Assembly: GCA_964517075.1 (NCBI GenBank) | Contig: CAZFAT010000209.1 | Span: 1 to 6,788 of the forward strand | DNA from: CAZFAT01 sp964517075 | GTDB lineage: Bacteria; Acidobacteriota; Vicinamibacteria; Vicinamibacterales; SCN-69-37 | Direction of reading: 5' to 3' | DNA: 6,788 nucleotides | The notes under the pieces: model-generated | The model's input: the letters and a program-made list of their open reading frames with translations, nothing else | Databases searched by the model: none | What the model was told of the DNA's origin: nothing | Part shown: positions 1 to 6,630 of the stretch, in pieces | Position numbering within the stretch: position 1 is the first letter of the stretch | Layout of the letters: each line of letters starts with the position of its first letter | Position numbers and translations under genes: made by a program

Positions 1-139
1 GGTCGCGAGCGAGGCCGCCACGGTGACGTCCATCATCCAGGAGATGCTCCTCGCACGGACGTCCGAGCGCCAGGGCCGTATCATCGACCACGACGCGACG
101 GGTTCGATGGAGAAGAAGAAGCAGGAGGGTTACTTCTGA
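1..139 (+). CDS. cysD: Sulfate adenylyltransferase subunit 2 (CysD), C-terminal end only
   Basis: Only the last 45 codons are present; the gene begins before the window. Reading from base 2, the tail contains TSERQGR, then IIDHDATGSMEKKK and the terminal QEGYF. This is the hallmark C-terminus of CysD, the catalytic ATP-PPi-synthetase-fold subunit of ATP sulfurylase, which makes adenosine 5'-phosphosulfate (APS) from ATP and sulfate in the cytoplasm. Its TGA stop (137-139) shares its last A with the ATG of the following cysN-cysC fusion, so the two are translationally coupled. This matches the usual cysD-cysN order. The identification rests on recalled family sequence and on the neighbour; both agree. 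Confidence 0.93.
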   Translation, partial: VASEAATVTSIIQEMLLARTSERQGRIIDHDATGSMEKKKQEGYF

Positions 140-2037
140 TGGCGCACCGCTCCGATCTCATCGCGTCCGACATCGACCAGTACCTCGAGGCGCACCGGCA
201 CAAGGGCCTCCTGCGCTTCATCACGTGCGGCAGCGTGGACGACGGCACGAGCACGCTCATCGGCCGCCTGCTCTACGAGTCGAACCTGCTGGACGAAGAC
301 CAGCTCGCGGCGCTGGCCGCCGACTCGAAGCGGGTTGGCACACAGGGCAACGAGCTCGACTTCGCCCTGCTGCTCGACGGTCTCACCGCCGAGCGCGAGC
401 AGGGCATCACCATCGACGTCGCCTACCGGTTCTTCGCCACCGACACCCGCAAGTTCATCGTGGCCGACACGCCCGGCCACGAGCAGTACACGCGCAACAT
501 GGTCACCGGCGCGTCCACCGCGGACGTGGCCGTGATCCTGGTCGACGCGAGGAAGGGCGTGCTGACACAGACGCGGCGCCACAGCTACATTGCCTCGCTC
601 GTCGGCATCCGCCGCGTCGTGCTCGCGGTCAACAAGCTCGACCTCGCCGGCTACGCCGAGGACGTGTTCACGCGCATCCGCGACGACTACCGGGCATTCG
701 CGGCCGGGATCGGCCTTGGGGAGGTCGTCTGCCTCCCGCTGTCGGCGCTGCGCGGCGACAACATCACGACGCCGAGCGCCCGGATGCCCTGGTACGACGG
801 CCCGACGCTCATGGGTTATCTCGAGACGGTCGAGGTGGAACGCGACGCCCGGCGCGGCCCGTTTCGCCTGCTGGTGCAGTGGGTAAATCGCCCGAATCCA
901 GAGTTCCGCGGGTTTTCCGGACGGATCGTCGGCGGGTCCGTGCGCCCCGGCGACCGGGTGCGCGTGCTGCCGTCGGCCCGGGAGAGCCTCGTGACGCGCC
1001 TCGTGACCCGGGACGGCGATCTGGAGGGTGCCGTCGCGGGCCAATCAGTCACCGTGACGCTCGCCGACGAGATCGACATCAGCCGCGGCGACGTGCTCGC
1101 CGCGGCTGATGCGCCGCCGGAGCTCGGCGATCAGTTCGAGGCCGATGTGATCTGGATGAGCGAGACCCCGATGCTTCCCGGACGGCCCTACCTCATGAAG
1201 ATCGGCGCGAAGACGGTGGGCGCGACCATCACGAAGCCCAAGCACAAGGTGAACGTCAATACGCTCGAGCACCTCGCCGTCCGGACCCTGGAACTCAACG
1301 ACATCGGCGTCTGCAACCTGCACCTCGATCAGATGATCCCCTTCGACCCGTATGCGGAGAACCGGGACACCGGGGGCTTCATCCTCATCGATCGGCTGAC
1401 GAACAACACCATCGGGGCCGGGCTGCTGCACTTCGCGCTGCGGCGCTCGCAGGGTATCCACTGGCAGGCGATCGACGTCGACAAGGCGGCGCATGCCGCG
1501 CTCAACGGCCACCGGCCCTGTGTCGTCTGGTTCACCGGCCTGTCGGGCGCCGGCAAGTCCACCATCGCGAACCTCGTCGAGCGCAAACTGCACGCAATGG
1601 GCCGGCACACGTTCCTGCTGGACGGCGACAACGTGCGCCACGGCCTCAACAAGGACCTCGGTTTTACCGACGCCGATCGAGTCGAGAACATCCGACGCGT
1701 CGCCGAGGTCGCCAGGCTGATGGTGGACGCGGGCCTCATCGTCCTGGTGTCGTTCATTTCGCCCTTCCGCGCCGAGCGCCGCCTCGCGCGGACGCTCGTG
1801 GCCGAGGGCGAGTTCTACGAAGTGTTCGTTGACGCGCCGCTCGCCGTGGCCGAGCAGCGCGACCGCAAAGGTCTCTACAAGAAGGCGCGGCGTGGGGAAC
1901 TGAGGAATTTCACGGGCATCGACTCCCCGTACGAGCCCCCCGAACATCCGGAGATCAGAATCGACACGACTGCGCTCGCGGCGGACAGCGCGGCCGACCT
2001 CATCGTCGCCCACCTCAGCCGCAGCGGGATCGTGTGA
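139..2037 (+). CDS. cysNC: Bifunctional CysN-CysC: sulfate adenylyltransferase GTPase subunit fused to APS kinase
   Basis: This 632-residue protein joins two steps of sulfate activation. Residues about 25-235 are a translation-factor-type GTPase: switch I GITIDV (89-94), DTPGH (110-114), NKLD (165-168) and SAL (202-204). Residues about 240-440 are the EF-Tu-like beta-barrel domains, ending in RRSQGIHWQ. Residues about 458-632 are APS kinase: P-loop GLSGAGKS (467-474), DGDNVRHGL (495-503), ENIRR (516-520), SFISPFR (538-544), KGLYKKAR (577-584) and FTGIDSPYE (591-599). CysN couples GTP hydrolysis to APS synthesis by CysD; CysC phosphorylates APS to PAPS. The length fits known NodQ/CysNC fusions. 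The start is set by AGGAGGG at 123-129, nine bases before the ATG, and by the overlap with cysD. One oddity: the GTPase P-loop reads GSVDDGTST (31-39), with Thr37 where the family has Lys, while the kinase P-loop is intact. Confidence 0.95.
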   Translation: MAHRSDLIASDIDQYLEAHRHKGLLRFITCGSVDDGTSTLIGRLLYESNLLDEDQLAALAADSKRVGTQGNELDFALLLDGLTAEREQGITIDVAYRFFATDTRKFIVADTPGHEQYTRNMVTGASTADVAVILVDARKGVLTQTRRHSYIASLVGIRRVVLAVNKLDLAGYAEDVFTRIRDDYRAFAAGIGLGEVVCLPLSALRGDNITTPSARMPWYDGPTLMGYLETVEVERDARRGPFRLLVQWVNRPNPEFRGFSGRIVGGSVRPGDRVRVLPSARESLVTRLVTRDGDLEGAVAGQSVTVTLADEIDISRGDVLAAADAPPELGDQFEADVIWMSETPMLPGRPYLMKIGAKTVGATITKPKHKVNVNTLEHLAVRTLELNDIGVCNLHLDQMIPFDPYAENRDTGGFILIDRLTNNTIGAGLLHFALRRSQGIHWQAIDVDKAAHAALNGHRPCVVWFTGLSGAGKSTIANLVERKLHAMGRHTFLLDGDNVRHGLNKDLGFTDADRVENIRRVAEVARLMVDAGLIVLVSFISPFRAERRLARTLVAEGEFYEVFVDAPLAVAEQRDRKGLYKKARRGELRNFTGIDSPYEPPEHPEIRIDTTALAADSAADLIVAHLSRSGIV

Positions 2038-2060
2038 TCGAGCTCGCCAGTCCCCGGCAG

Positions 2061-2083
2061 CTCGGCGCCGCTGTGGCGCCGGG
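2061..2083 (+). terminator. GC-rich hairpin after cysNC, possible terminator
   Basis: A nine-pair stem (CTCGGCGCC with GGCGCCGGG, one T-G pair) closes a five-base loop 23 bases after the cysNC stop, in the gap between convergent genes. An alternative pairing uses CCCCGGC (2052-2058) with GCCGGGG (2078-2084). No T-run follows on either strand, so intrinsic termination is unproven. Read from the minus strand the T-G pair becomes an A-C mismatch, so the fold slightly favours the cysNC transcript. Confidence 0.4.
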
Positions 2084-2103
2084 GCGCGTCGTGACGGACG
2101 GCC

Positions 2104-4767
2104 TCAGTCGACTGGCACGAGCCGCCGCAACTCGTCGAACCAGTTCAGCACGACCCGCACATCAGTGGGTACGGACGTCCCGGCCAGCATCAGGAACCGT
2201 CCATCCCGAGCGACGTCGTAGGACGCGTTGCCGCCGACCCCACCGAGCTCCAGGACGAAGGCGTCGTTCTCGAACAGCGGCCGCGACTGAGCCGCCGCGA
2301 ACCTGGGCAAGGTTCGCACGTCGGCGGCCATGAGTTGATTCCCGGACCGGTAGAACAACTCGTGCCCCGTGCGCGACCACACGGGCTCCGTGGCGCCGCC
2401 GGCTGAGATGGCCACCTGACCGCCCGGGCCCGGGTACGGGCGCACGTACACCTCGTCGCGCCCCGATTCGTCCGAGACGTAGGCCAGCCACCGCCCGTCC
2501 GGTGAAAATCGCCCCGATCGCTCCTGGAAGGGGGTGCTCAGGAAGACCGTCGGAGCGCCCGCCGGGCCGGCGAACAGGGTCCACAGGTCGCGCGCCGCAC
2601 TCGGCGTGTTCACATAGAAGGCCAGGGTCCGGTCGTCGGTCGACCAGTCGGTCGGCCATTGTGCGTGGGGGCCCTGCAGTAGTTCCTGGAAGCTGCCGGT
2701 TCCGTCTGCCGCCATCCGGTAGATCCGGTTCGAGGCGGGCGAGGCGAACGTCACGTAGCGGCCGTCACGGGTCCAGGTGAACGGAAACTGCCGGCTGGTC
2801 TGACCTGACGTCAACCGGACGCGGGCGCCGCGCTCGAGGTCGATGATCCAGAGGTCGGTGAGAATGCCGACGGCGAGGTGACGGCCGTCCGGTGAGAGAC
2901 GCGGCAGCCAGTACTGATCCGGGCCCTGTGGCAGCGCGCTCATCGATCCGTCGCGCCGCACCCAGGTCAGGGTCGTCGCCGTCTGCGACGGAGTGGCGAG
3001 GTAGACCAGCGTCCCTGTCAACGAGAAGCTGAACGCCGCCGGCGTCGGCACATCGTCGAGCACGGGAACGGGGTCACCGCGAATCTCCAGGCGCGCCGGA
3101 TTGAAGGCGACCGCCCACATCGCCCCTTCCCGCGCGAACAGCAGCTGACCGCTGGGCGCGTACCGGGGCCAAGCGCCCTCTGCCAGATCCTGCAGCCGGC
3201 CGGTCGTCACATCAATCACCGCGATCGAATCCGGCTGGCCCGGCCGCCGCCGAGTGAATAGCAGCCCGTTGTCGTCGGGCAGAAAATGGGGATGGACGTG
3301 GATCTCGCCCACGACGGGCGTGGTGACCTGCCGCGGCGTGCCTCCCGCATCCGACACCAGCAGCAGACCGCCATTCCCCGGGCCGACCGTAAAGGCCACC
3401 CGGCCCCCTCGGCCCCAGGTCGCCCCGGCGTAGCCGCCAAACTGACGTGTGGCGATCGTCGCGACCGGCCCGCCGGTCACGCGCATCTTGTGTAGATGGC
3501 TTTCTAGACCAGGCCCATCTCGGTTGAATCCGATCCATTCCCCATCCGGCGAAACGAACAGGCTGCCCATCGAGGTCTCGTCGGTCGCGACCGGCAGGGC
3601 ATCCAGCTGGTCGATCGCGCGCGAGTACACGCGGTTCTCGCCAAGGGGTCCGGACTGGGCGGTGAACAGGATGCGCCGGCCATCCGGCGTCACAACCAGC
3701 GGCACGATCGTGTTCGGCGAGAAGCGCATCCCGGGCGCGAGCGGGATGGCGAACCGGGACACGGGCGCGCTGCCCGGGCTGTCGGGCCGGCGCGCGTTCC
3801 ACACGGCGACGGCGAGGAGCGCACTGCCGAGGATTGCACCTGCGACCACAGCGGGCGGGACCCAGGCGCGCCGTCCCGCCGTTGCACCGCCGGAGGCCGT
3901 CGACGGCGTGTCGTAGGCGCCCTCGAGTGCGAGGCGGACGTCGCCGATGTCGCGGACGCGCCGGCGGGGGTCTTTCTCCAGACAGCGCCGAAGAAAGACT
4001 TTCGACGTCGCCGGCAATTCGTCGGGCAGCGCCGTCCACTCCGGCTCCGCACGCAGGACGCCCGCGAGCGTGTCCGACACGTCCTGCCCGTCGAAGACGC
4101 GACGACCGGTCACAAGCTCGTACATCACGCAGCCGAAGGCCCAGATGTCGGCGCGCTTGTCGACGGCCTTGCCGCGTGCCTGCTCGGGCGCCATGTAGGC
4201 AGCGGTGCCCAGGATCATCCCCATCGCCGTCATCGCCGGCGACGTGATCGTCGGCGACTCGTTGATGTCGCGCGCGTCGGTGAGGGGCGCGAGAGCTTTC
4301 GCCAGCCCGAAATCCAGCACCTTCACGGCGCCGTCGGGACGGATTTTCACGTTGGCGGGCTTCAGGTCGCGGTGGATGATGCCCTGCTCGTGGGCGGCCT
4401 CCAGCGCCTCGGCGATCTGACGCAGGATGCCGACGGCCTCGTCGAGCGGGACGGGGCCGTGCGCGATCCGCTCGGCCAGCGTCGGGCCGTCGACCAGCTC
4501 CATCGCGATCACGCACACTCCGTCGGTCGCCTCCAGACCGTACACCGTGGCAATGTGGGGATGGTTCAGCGATGCGAGGAGCTGCGCCTCGCGATGAAAC
4601 CGGACCACCCGATCGGGATCCCGCGCAAAGGCCGCTGGGAGCACCTTCAGCGCGACGTCGCGCCCCAGGCGCGTGTCCCGCGCGCGGAACACCTCGCCCA
4701 TCCCGCCCGCTCCGATCGCAGCCAGGACTGTGTAAGGACCAACCTGCACGCCAGGGGCCAGGGACAT
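2104..4767 (-). CDS. Transmembrane Ser/Thr protein kinase with C-terminal PD40 beta-propeller
   Basis: This 887-residue protein has a cytoplasmic Hanks-type kinase followed by a membrane helix and a propeller sensor. The kinase covers about 11-285: GAGGMG loop (19-24), VALK with Lys41, helix-C Glu60, HRDLKPAN with catalytic Asp134 (132-139), DFG (152-154), APE (193-195) and DIWAFG (207-212). All catalytic residues are present, and it is an RD kinase likely to be activated by autophosphorylation in its Ser/Thr-rich loop (about 163-185). After a small linker, residues about 303-323 are a hydrophobic helix ending in NARR. Residues about 335-887 carry repeated PDG/RDG blades, for example PDG at 361, SPDG at 406, 625 and 755, and the ending VVLNWFDEL. 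They presumably sense a ligand or cell-envelope state; the ligand and substrates are unknown. The start fits the family opening (LAPG...GPY), though no clear Shine-Dalgarno precedes it. The vWA gene lies 97 bases upstream on the same strand. Confidence 0.93.
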   Translation of the reverse strand: MSLAPGVQVGPYTVLAAIGAGGMGEVFRARDTRLGRDVALKVLPAAFARDPDRVVRFHREAQLLASLNHPHIATVYGLEATDGVCVIAMELVDGPTLAERIAHGPVPLDEAVGILRQIAEALEAAHEQGIIHRDLKPANVKIRPDGAVKVLDFGLAKALAPLTDARDINESPTITSPAMTAMGMILGTAAYMAPEQARGKAVDKRADIWAFGCVMYELVTGRRVFDGQDVSDTLAGVLRAEPEWTALPDELPATSKVFLRRCLEKDPRRRVRDIGDVRLALEGAYDTPSTASGGATAGRRAWVPPAVVAGAILGSALLAVAVWNARRPDSPGSAPVSRFAIPLAPGMRFSPNTIVPLVVTPDGRRILFTAQSGPLGENRVYSRAIDQLDALPVATDETSMGSLFVSPDGEWIGFNRDGPGLESHLHKMRVTGGPVATIATRQFGGYAGATWGRGGRVAFTVGPGNGGLLLVSDAGGTPRQVTTPVVGEIHVHPHFLPDDNGLLFTRRRPGQPDSIAVIDVTTGRLQDLAEGAWPRYAPSGQLLFAREGAMWAVAFNPARLEIRGDPVPVLDDVPTPAAFSFSLTGTLVYLATPSQTATTLTWVRRDGSMSALPQGPDQYWLPRLSPDGRHLAVGILTDLWIIDLERGARVRLTSGQTSRQFPFTWTRDGRYVTFASPASNRIYRMAADGTGSFQELLQGPHAQWPTDWSTDDRTLAFYVNTPSAARDLWTLFAGPAGAPTVFLSTPFQERSGRFSPDGRWLAYVSDESGRDEVYVRPYPGPGGQVAISAGGATEPVWSRTGHELFYRSGNQLMAADVRTLPRFAAAQSRPLFENDAFVLELGGVGGNASYDVARDGRFLMLAGTSVPTDVRVVLNWFDELRRLVPVD

Positions 4768-4866
4768 CGTGGAGTCACGGCATCTTAACGCGGCCGTCCG
4801 AGGACTCCGAACCGACCCGCCTCACCGTCGCGGGATCATGCGATGCAGGGGCCGTCGGCTCTCGAC

Positions 4867-5766
4867 TTACCGTCCCGCCCACCGCGGCGCCAGCACGCGC
4901 AGACCGTCGCGCCGAGTCGAGATCTCGAGTGCTTTGGGCGGAATCAGCGCATCGGATCGGGCATAGGTAATCCGCACCCGCGACGTGAACAGCGTCTGGA
5001 GCCGCTCGAACGCGGCCGGAACGCCCTGCGGGCTGAGCACCTGGACGTTCAGGCCGCCGCTCTGGACGGTGCCGTCGCCGATGACCGCGGCGCGTTCGCG
5101 GTTCTCGTCCGTGTTCAGGATCGCGCCGGCCGGCGCCTGCAGGACGACGACCCACAGCGTGGCGCCGGCGCGCTGGAGCGCCTGGGCCACGCGCGGTCGA
5201 TCGTTCTGGCTGAACTCGGGCCCAGCTTCGGCGACGAACGCGACGAGCGCCGGTCGCACCGCGCCGACCTTCACCAGGTCGTTGCAAGCCTCGACGATCG
5301 TGTCGAGCATGTGCGCGCCGGTGCCTGGCTGGTGAAACAGGCGGTCGATGCCGCGCTGCACCGCGGCGCCTGTCACCGGGTCGGTGACCTTGGTCGGCCG
5401 ATCGCCGAACGTCCGCAGGCCGACTTGCACGGGAGTTTTCGCGGCGCCCAGCGCCCTGACGAAGCTCGTAAGGCCCGTGCGAAGCTGTGCGATCGCAGAC
5501 TCGACTGCCTGACTGGTGTCGATCAGCAGCACGACCGGCGACGGCGGGCCACCTGGGCTGACCGTGGCCACTTCGCGAGCCATGCCGTCCTCGCGGACGA
5601 TGACGTCGCGGACCGTGAGGTTCATGACGGGATTGTCGTCGCGGTCGACGATGATGACGTCGACCTGTTGTGGGCCACGCTGGGCGTGCGTGGGAGTGAA
5701 GGCGGAGGCGGCGACCGTGCTGCACGCCGCGACGAACACGCCGAGTCGAAGGAACGCTCTGGTCAT
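4867..5766 (-). CDS. Secreted von Willebrand factor A-domain protein (VWFA-related Acidobacterial type)
   Basis: This 299-residue exported protein has a basic start (R3, R7), a hydrophobic stretch (8-21) and a THA-Q cleavage site near residue 28. VAAC at 12-15 also satisfies a lipobox, so it could instead be a lipoprotein anchored through Cys15. Residues about 34-68 form a short beta-rich segment (VDVIIVDRDDNPV, then VREDG) typical of the family before the vWA fold. The vWA domain covers about 76-270: VVLLIDTSQA (78-87) occupies the metal-site position, followed by FVRALG, VGLRTFGDRP (115-124) and the GTGAHMLDTI helix start (148-157). The metal motif is DTSQA rather than DxSxS, so metal-dependent ligand binding may be weak or lost. 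The function of the family is unknown. GAGGT (5778 down to 5774), seven bases from the ATG, supports the start. It precedes the kinase gene and is probably cotranscribed with it. Confidence 0.85.
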   Translation of the reverse strand: MTRAFLRLGVFVAACSTVAASAFTPTHAQRGPQQVDVIIVDRDDNPVMNLTVRDVIVREDGMAREVATVSPGGPPSPVVLLIDTSQAVESAIAQLRTGLTSFVRALGAAKTPVQVGLRTFGDRPTKVTDPVTGAAVQRGIDRLFHQPGTGAHMLDTIVEACNDLVKVGAVRPALVAFVAEAGPEFSQNDRPRVAQALQRAGATLWVVVLQAPAGAILNTDENRERAAVIGDGTVQSGGLNVQVLSPQGVPAAFERLQTLFTSRVRITYARSDALIPPKALEISTRRDGLRVLAPRWAGR

Positions 5767-5773
5767 GACTCAA

Positions 5774-5778
5774 ACCTC
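5774..5778 (-). promoter_or_regulatory. Ribosome binding site of the vWA gene
   Basis: Read on the minus strand this is GAGGT, seven bases before the ATG at 5766. It supports that start over any internal one and places the signal peptide at the N-terminus. Confidence 0.6.
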
Positions 5779-5812
5779 GCGGGAGTGCGGCAGGCCCTGG
5801 GGGATCAGAGCC

Positions 5813-5818
5813 AGTATA
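5813..5818 (-). promoter_or_regulatory. Possible -10 element for the vWA-kinase unit
   Basis: On the minus strand the sequence reads TATACT, five of six matches to the bacterial -10 consensus, in an otherwise very GC-rich stretch. It would give a leader of roughly 40 bases before the vWA start. No good -35 hexamer lies at the usual distance, so an activator or a different sigma factor may be needed. Confidence 0.35.
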
Positions 5819-5857
5819 CGGCGGCGGCCGTATCAGGCTGCAGTGCAGAAGCCGTAT
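5816..5857. repeat. Inverted and direct heptamer repeats in the divergent control region
   Basis: ATACGGC (5816-5822) and GCCGTAT (5827-5833) form a perfect inverted repeat around a four-base GGCG centre. GCCGTAT occurs again at 5851-5857, 24 bases downstream in the same orientation. Between the copies is a second perfect dyad, CTGCA-G-TGCAG (5838-5848). The cluster overlaps the minus-strand -10 candidate and lies just before the plus-strand one, where an operator would sit. No regulator can be named from the sequence. Confidence 0.45.
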
Positions 5858-5858
5858 G

Positions 5859-5867
5859 TGATGTAAT
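5859..5867 (+). promoter_or_regulatory. Possible extended -10 promoter element, plus strand
   Basis: TGATGTAAT combines a TG extension with TGTAAT, five of six matches to the -10 consensus. Transcription would start near 5874, giving a leader of about 43 bases before the RBS-preceded ATG at 5917. No convincing -35 hexamer is present, which an extended -10 can tolerate. Confidence 0.35.
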
Positions 5868-5903
5868 CGCCCCGATTCGGCGGCCGGCATCCGCCCTCTC
5901 CAC

Positions 5904-5909
5904 GGGAGG
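5904..5909 (+). promoter_or_regulatory. Strong Shine-Dalgarno before the ATG at 5917
   Basis: GGGAGG lies seven bases before ATG (5917-5919), a near-ideal initiation site. The frame it opens runs 46 codons of basic, Ser/Arg-rich sequence to a TGA at 6055-6057. The coding-like sequence downstream is in a different frame, so this site appears to belong to a gene that has since been broken. Confidence 0.5.
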
Positions 5910-5916
5910 ACGTTCC

Positions 5917-6086
5917 ATGCGACGCGCGGCAACGAGTTGGAGTGTGATGACTTCAACGGCAACACGTTCGAGACGACCATGCGTCTCTCACTCGAGAGCG
6001 GCAACCTCGTGGTCGAGTCCACACGTCCTGACTTCCAGGGTGGCGGGACGCCGGTGACGACGAAGATGACCTACAAGAAAGGCTGA
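5917..6086 (+). pseudogene. Remnant of a small or truncated gene, start and body out of frame
   Basis: A frame ending in TGA at 6084-6086 has codons mostly ending in G or C. From about 5922 it reads as plausible protein: NELECDDF, NGNTFETTMRLSLESG, NLVVESTRPDFQ, then TPVTTKMTYKKG. The alternating hydrophobic/polar pattern suggests a beta-sheet C-terminus; I do not recognise the family. The only well-placed start, the ATG at 5917 with GGGAGG before it, is in another frame, so one base is missing or two are extra between start and body. This could be a one-base indel (real or an assembly error) in a protein of about 55 residues, or the ends of a larger gene joined by internal deletion. In-frame TTG (5937) or ATG (5979) starts lack ribosome binding sites. 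A strong hairpin follows the stop, as expected of a genuine gene end. Confidence 0.42.
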
Positions 6087-6093
6087 CGGTCGA

Positions 6094-6116
6094 CGCTCGC
6101 GCCTCTGGTGCGAGCG
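6094..6116 (+). terminator. Strong hairpin after the gene remnant, possible terminator
   Basis: CGCTCGCGCC (6094-6103) pairs with GGTGCGAGCG (6107-6116) across a TCT loop: ten pairs with one G-U, starting eight bases after the TGA at 6086. No T-run follows, as at the cysNC end. It could instead act in the leader of the oxidoreductase genes starting at 6148. GGTCGACG lies on both sides (6088-6095 and 6123-6130). Confidence 0.5.
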
Positions 6117-6147
6117 AAACCTGGTCGACGACCATCGGAGGCGCCGC

Positions 6148-6630
6148 ATGCCGCAGGTGACGCTCACGATTAACGGCCGCGCCTGGAGCGGTGAGGCCGC
6201 CGCGGACGCGAGCCTCCTCGATCTGCTGCGCGACCAGTTGCAGCTGACCGGCCCGAAACTGGGATGCGGCGAGGGCCAGTGCGGCAGTTGCACGGTCCTC
6301 GTGGACGGACGCGCCGTCAACGCATGCATCACGCCCGCCACGACGGCGGACCGGACAACCGTCGTCACCGTCGAAGGCCTCGCCAGCGGCGAGCGGCTGC
6401 ATCCGGTGCAGCAGGCGTTCATCGACAAGCAGGCGTTTCAGTGCGGCTTCTGCACGCCGGGCATGATCCTGGGCGCGGCCGCGCTTCTGACGGAGAATCC
6501 CGGCGCAAGCGAGGCGGACATCCGGCGGTCGCTGGACGGCCATCTCTGCCGATGCGGCACGTACCCACGAATCGTGGACGCGGTACGGGCAGCCGGTGCG
6601 GTCATGGCCAGGGAGGGACGCCGTGGCTGA
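6148..6630 (+). CDS. (2Fe-2S)-binding small subunit of a xanthine dehydrogenase-family molybdenum hydroxylase
   Basis: This 160-residue protein is full length for the electron-transfer subunit of CoxS/IorA/nicotinate-dehydrogenase-type enzymes. Residues about 1-75 are a plant-type ferredoxin domain with cluster ligands Cys40, Cys45, Cys48 and Cys60 (CGEGQCGSC at 40-48). Residues about 80-155 are the helical second domain with ligands Cys99, Cys102, Cys134 and Cys136 (QCGFCTPG at 98-105, CRCGTYP at 134-140); Gln98 is the position that contacts the pterin in this family. It passes electrons from the molybdenum centre of its partner to an external acceptor. It has no signal peptide, so it would be exported, if at all, as a folded complex with the twin-arginine partner. 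GGAGG at 6137-6141, six bases before the ATG, fixes the start. Its last 8 bases overlap the next gene. The substrate cannot be told from this subunit. Confidence 0.94.
   Translation: MPQVTLTINGRAWSGEAAADASLLDLLRDQLQLTGPKLGCGEGQCGSCTVLVDGRAVNACITPATTADRTTVVTVEGLASGERLHPVQQAFIDKQAFQCGFCTPGMILGAAALLTENPGASEADIRRSLDGHLCRCGTYPRIVDAVRAAGAVMAREGRRG
6611..6617 (+). promoter_or_regulatory. Ribosome binding site selecting the GTG start at 6623
   Basis: GGGAGGG sits five bases before GTG, inside the end of the iron-sulfur subunit gene. No ATG occurs in this frame before the window ends, so this site decides the start. Confidence 0.7.

Noticed and set aside
130..2013. Two long minus-strand open frames opposite cysNC (130-1044 and 1045-2013)
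   Set aside because: They mirror the G/C-ended codons of the well-supported cysNC gene and contain no recognisable domain.
139..2037. The CysN-CysC fusion as a novelty
   Set aside because: Fused CysNC/NodQ proteins are well known and common; only the P-loop substitution is unusual.
3212..4516. A 434-codon frame inside the kinase gene, same strand, other frame
   Set aside because: Arg/Gly/Ala/Pro-rich shadow; the kinase motifs are all in the main frame.
2104..4767. Kinase considered as a possible pseudokinase
   Set aside because: The glycine-rich loop, Lys41, Glu60, Asp134, Asn139 and DFG Asp152 are all present.
4771..4808. GGAGTC (4771-4776) and GACTCC (4803-4808) as a terminator between the vWA and kinase genes
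   Set aside because: Only six pairs around a 26-base loop, with no T-run; it occurs easily by chance.
4775..6022. A 415-codon minus-strand open frame overlapping the vWA gene in another frame
   Set aside because: Its composition is dominated by Arg, Gly, Pro and His, with no signal peptide or domain. The vWA frame has the RBS, signal peptide and family motifs.
4843..6057. A 404-codon open frame on the plus strand
   Set aside because: It lies opposite the vWA gene and the intergenic region. Its protein is Arg/Ala/Asp-rich without recognisable motifs, a typical GC-rich shadow. Only its last part starts at a real-looking RBS/ATG (5917).
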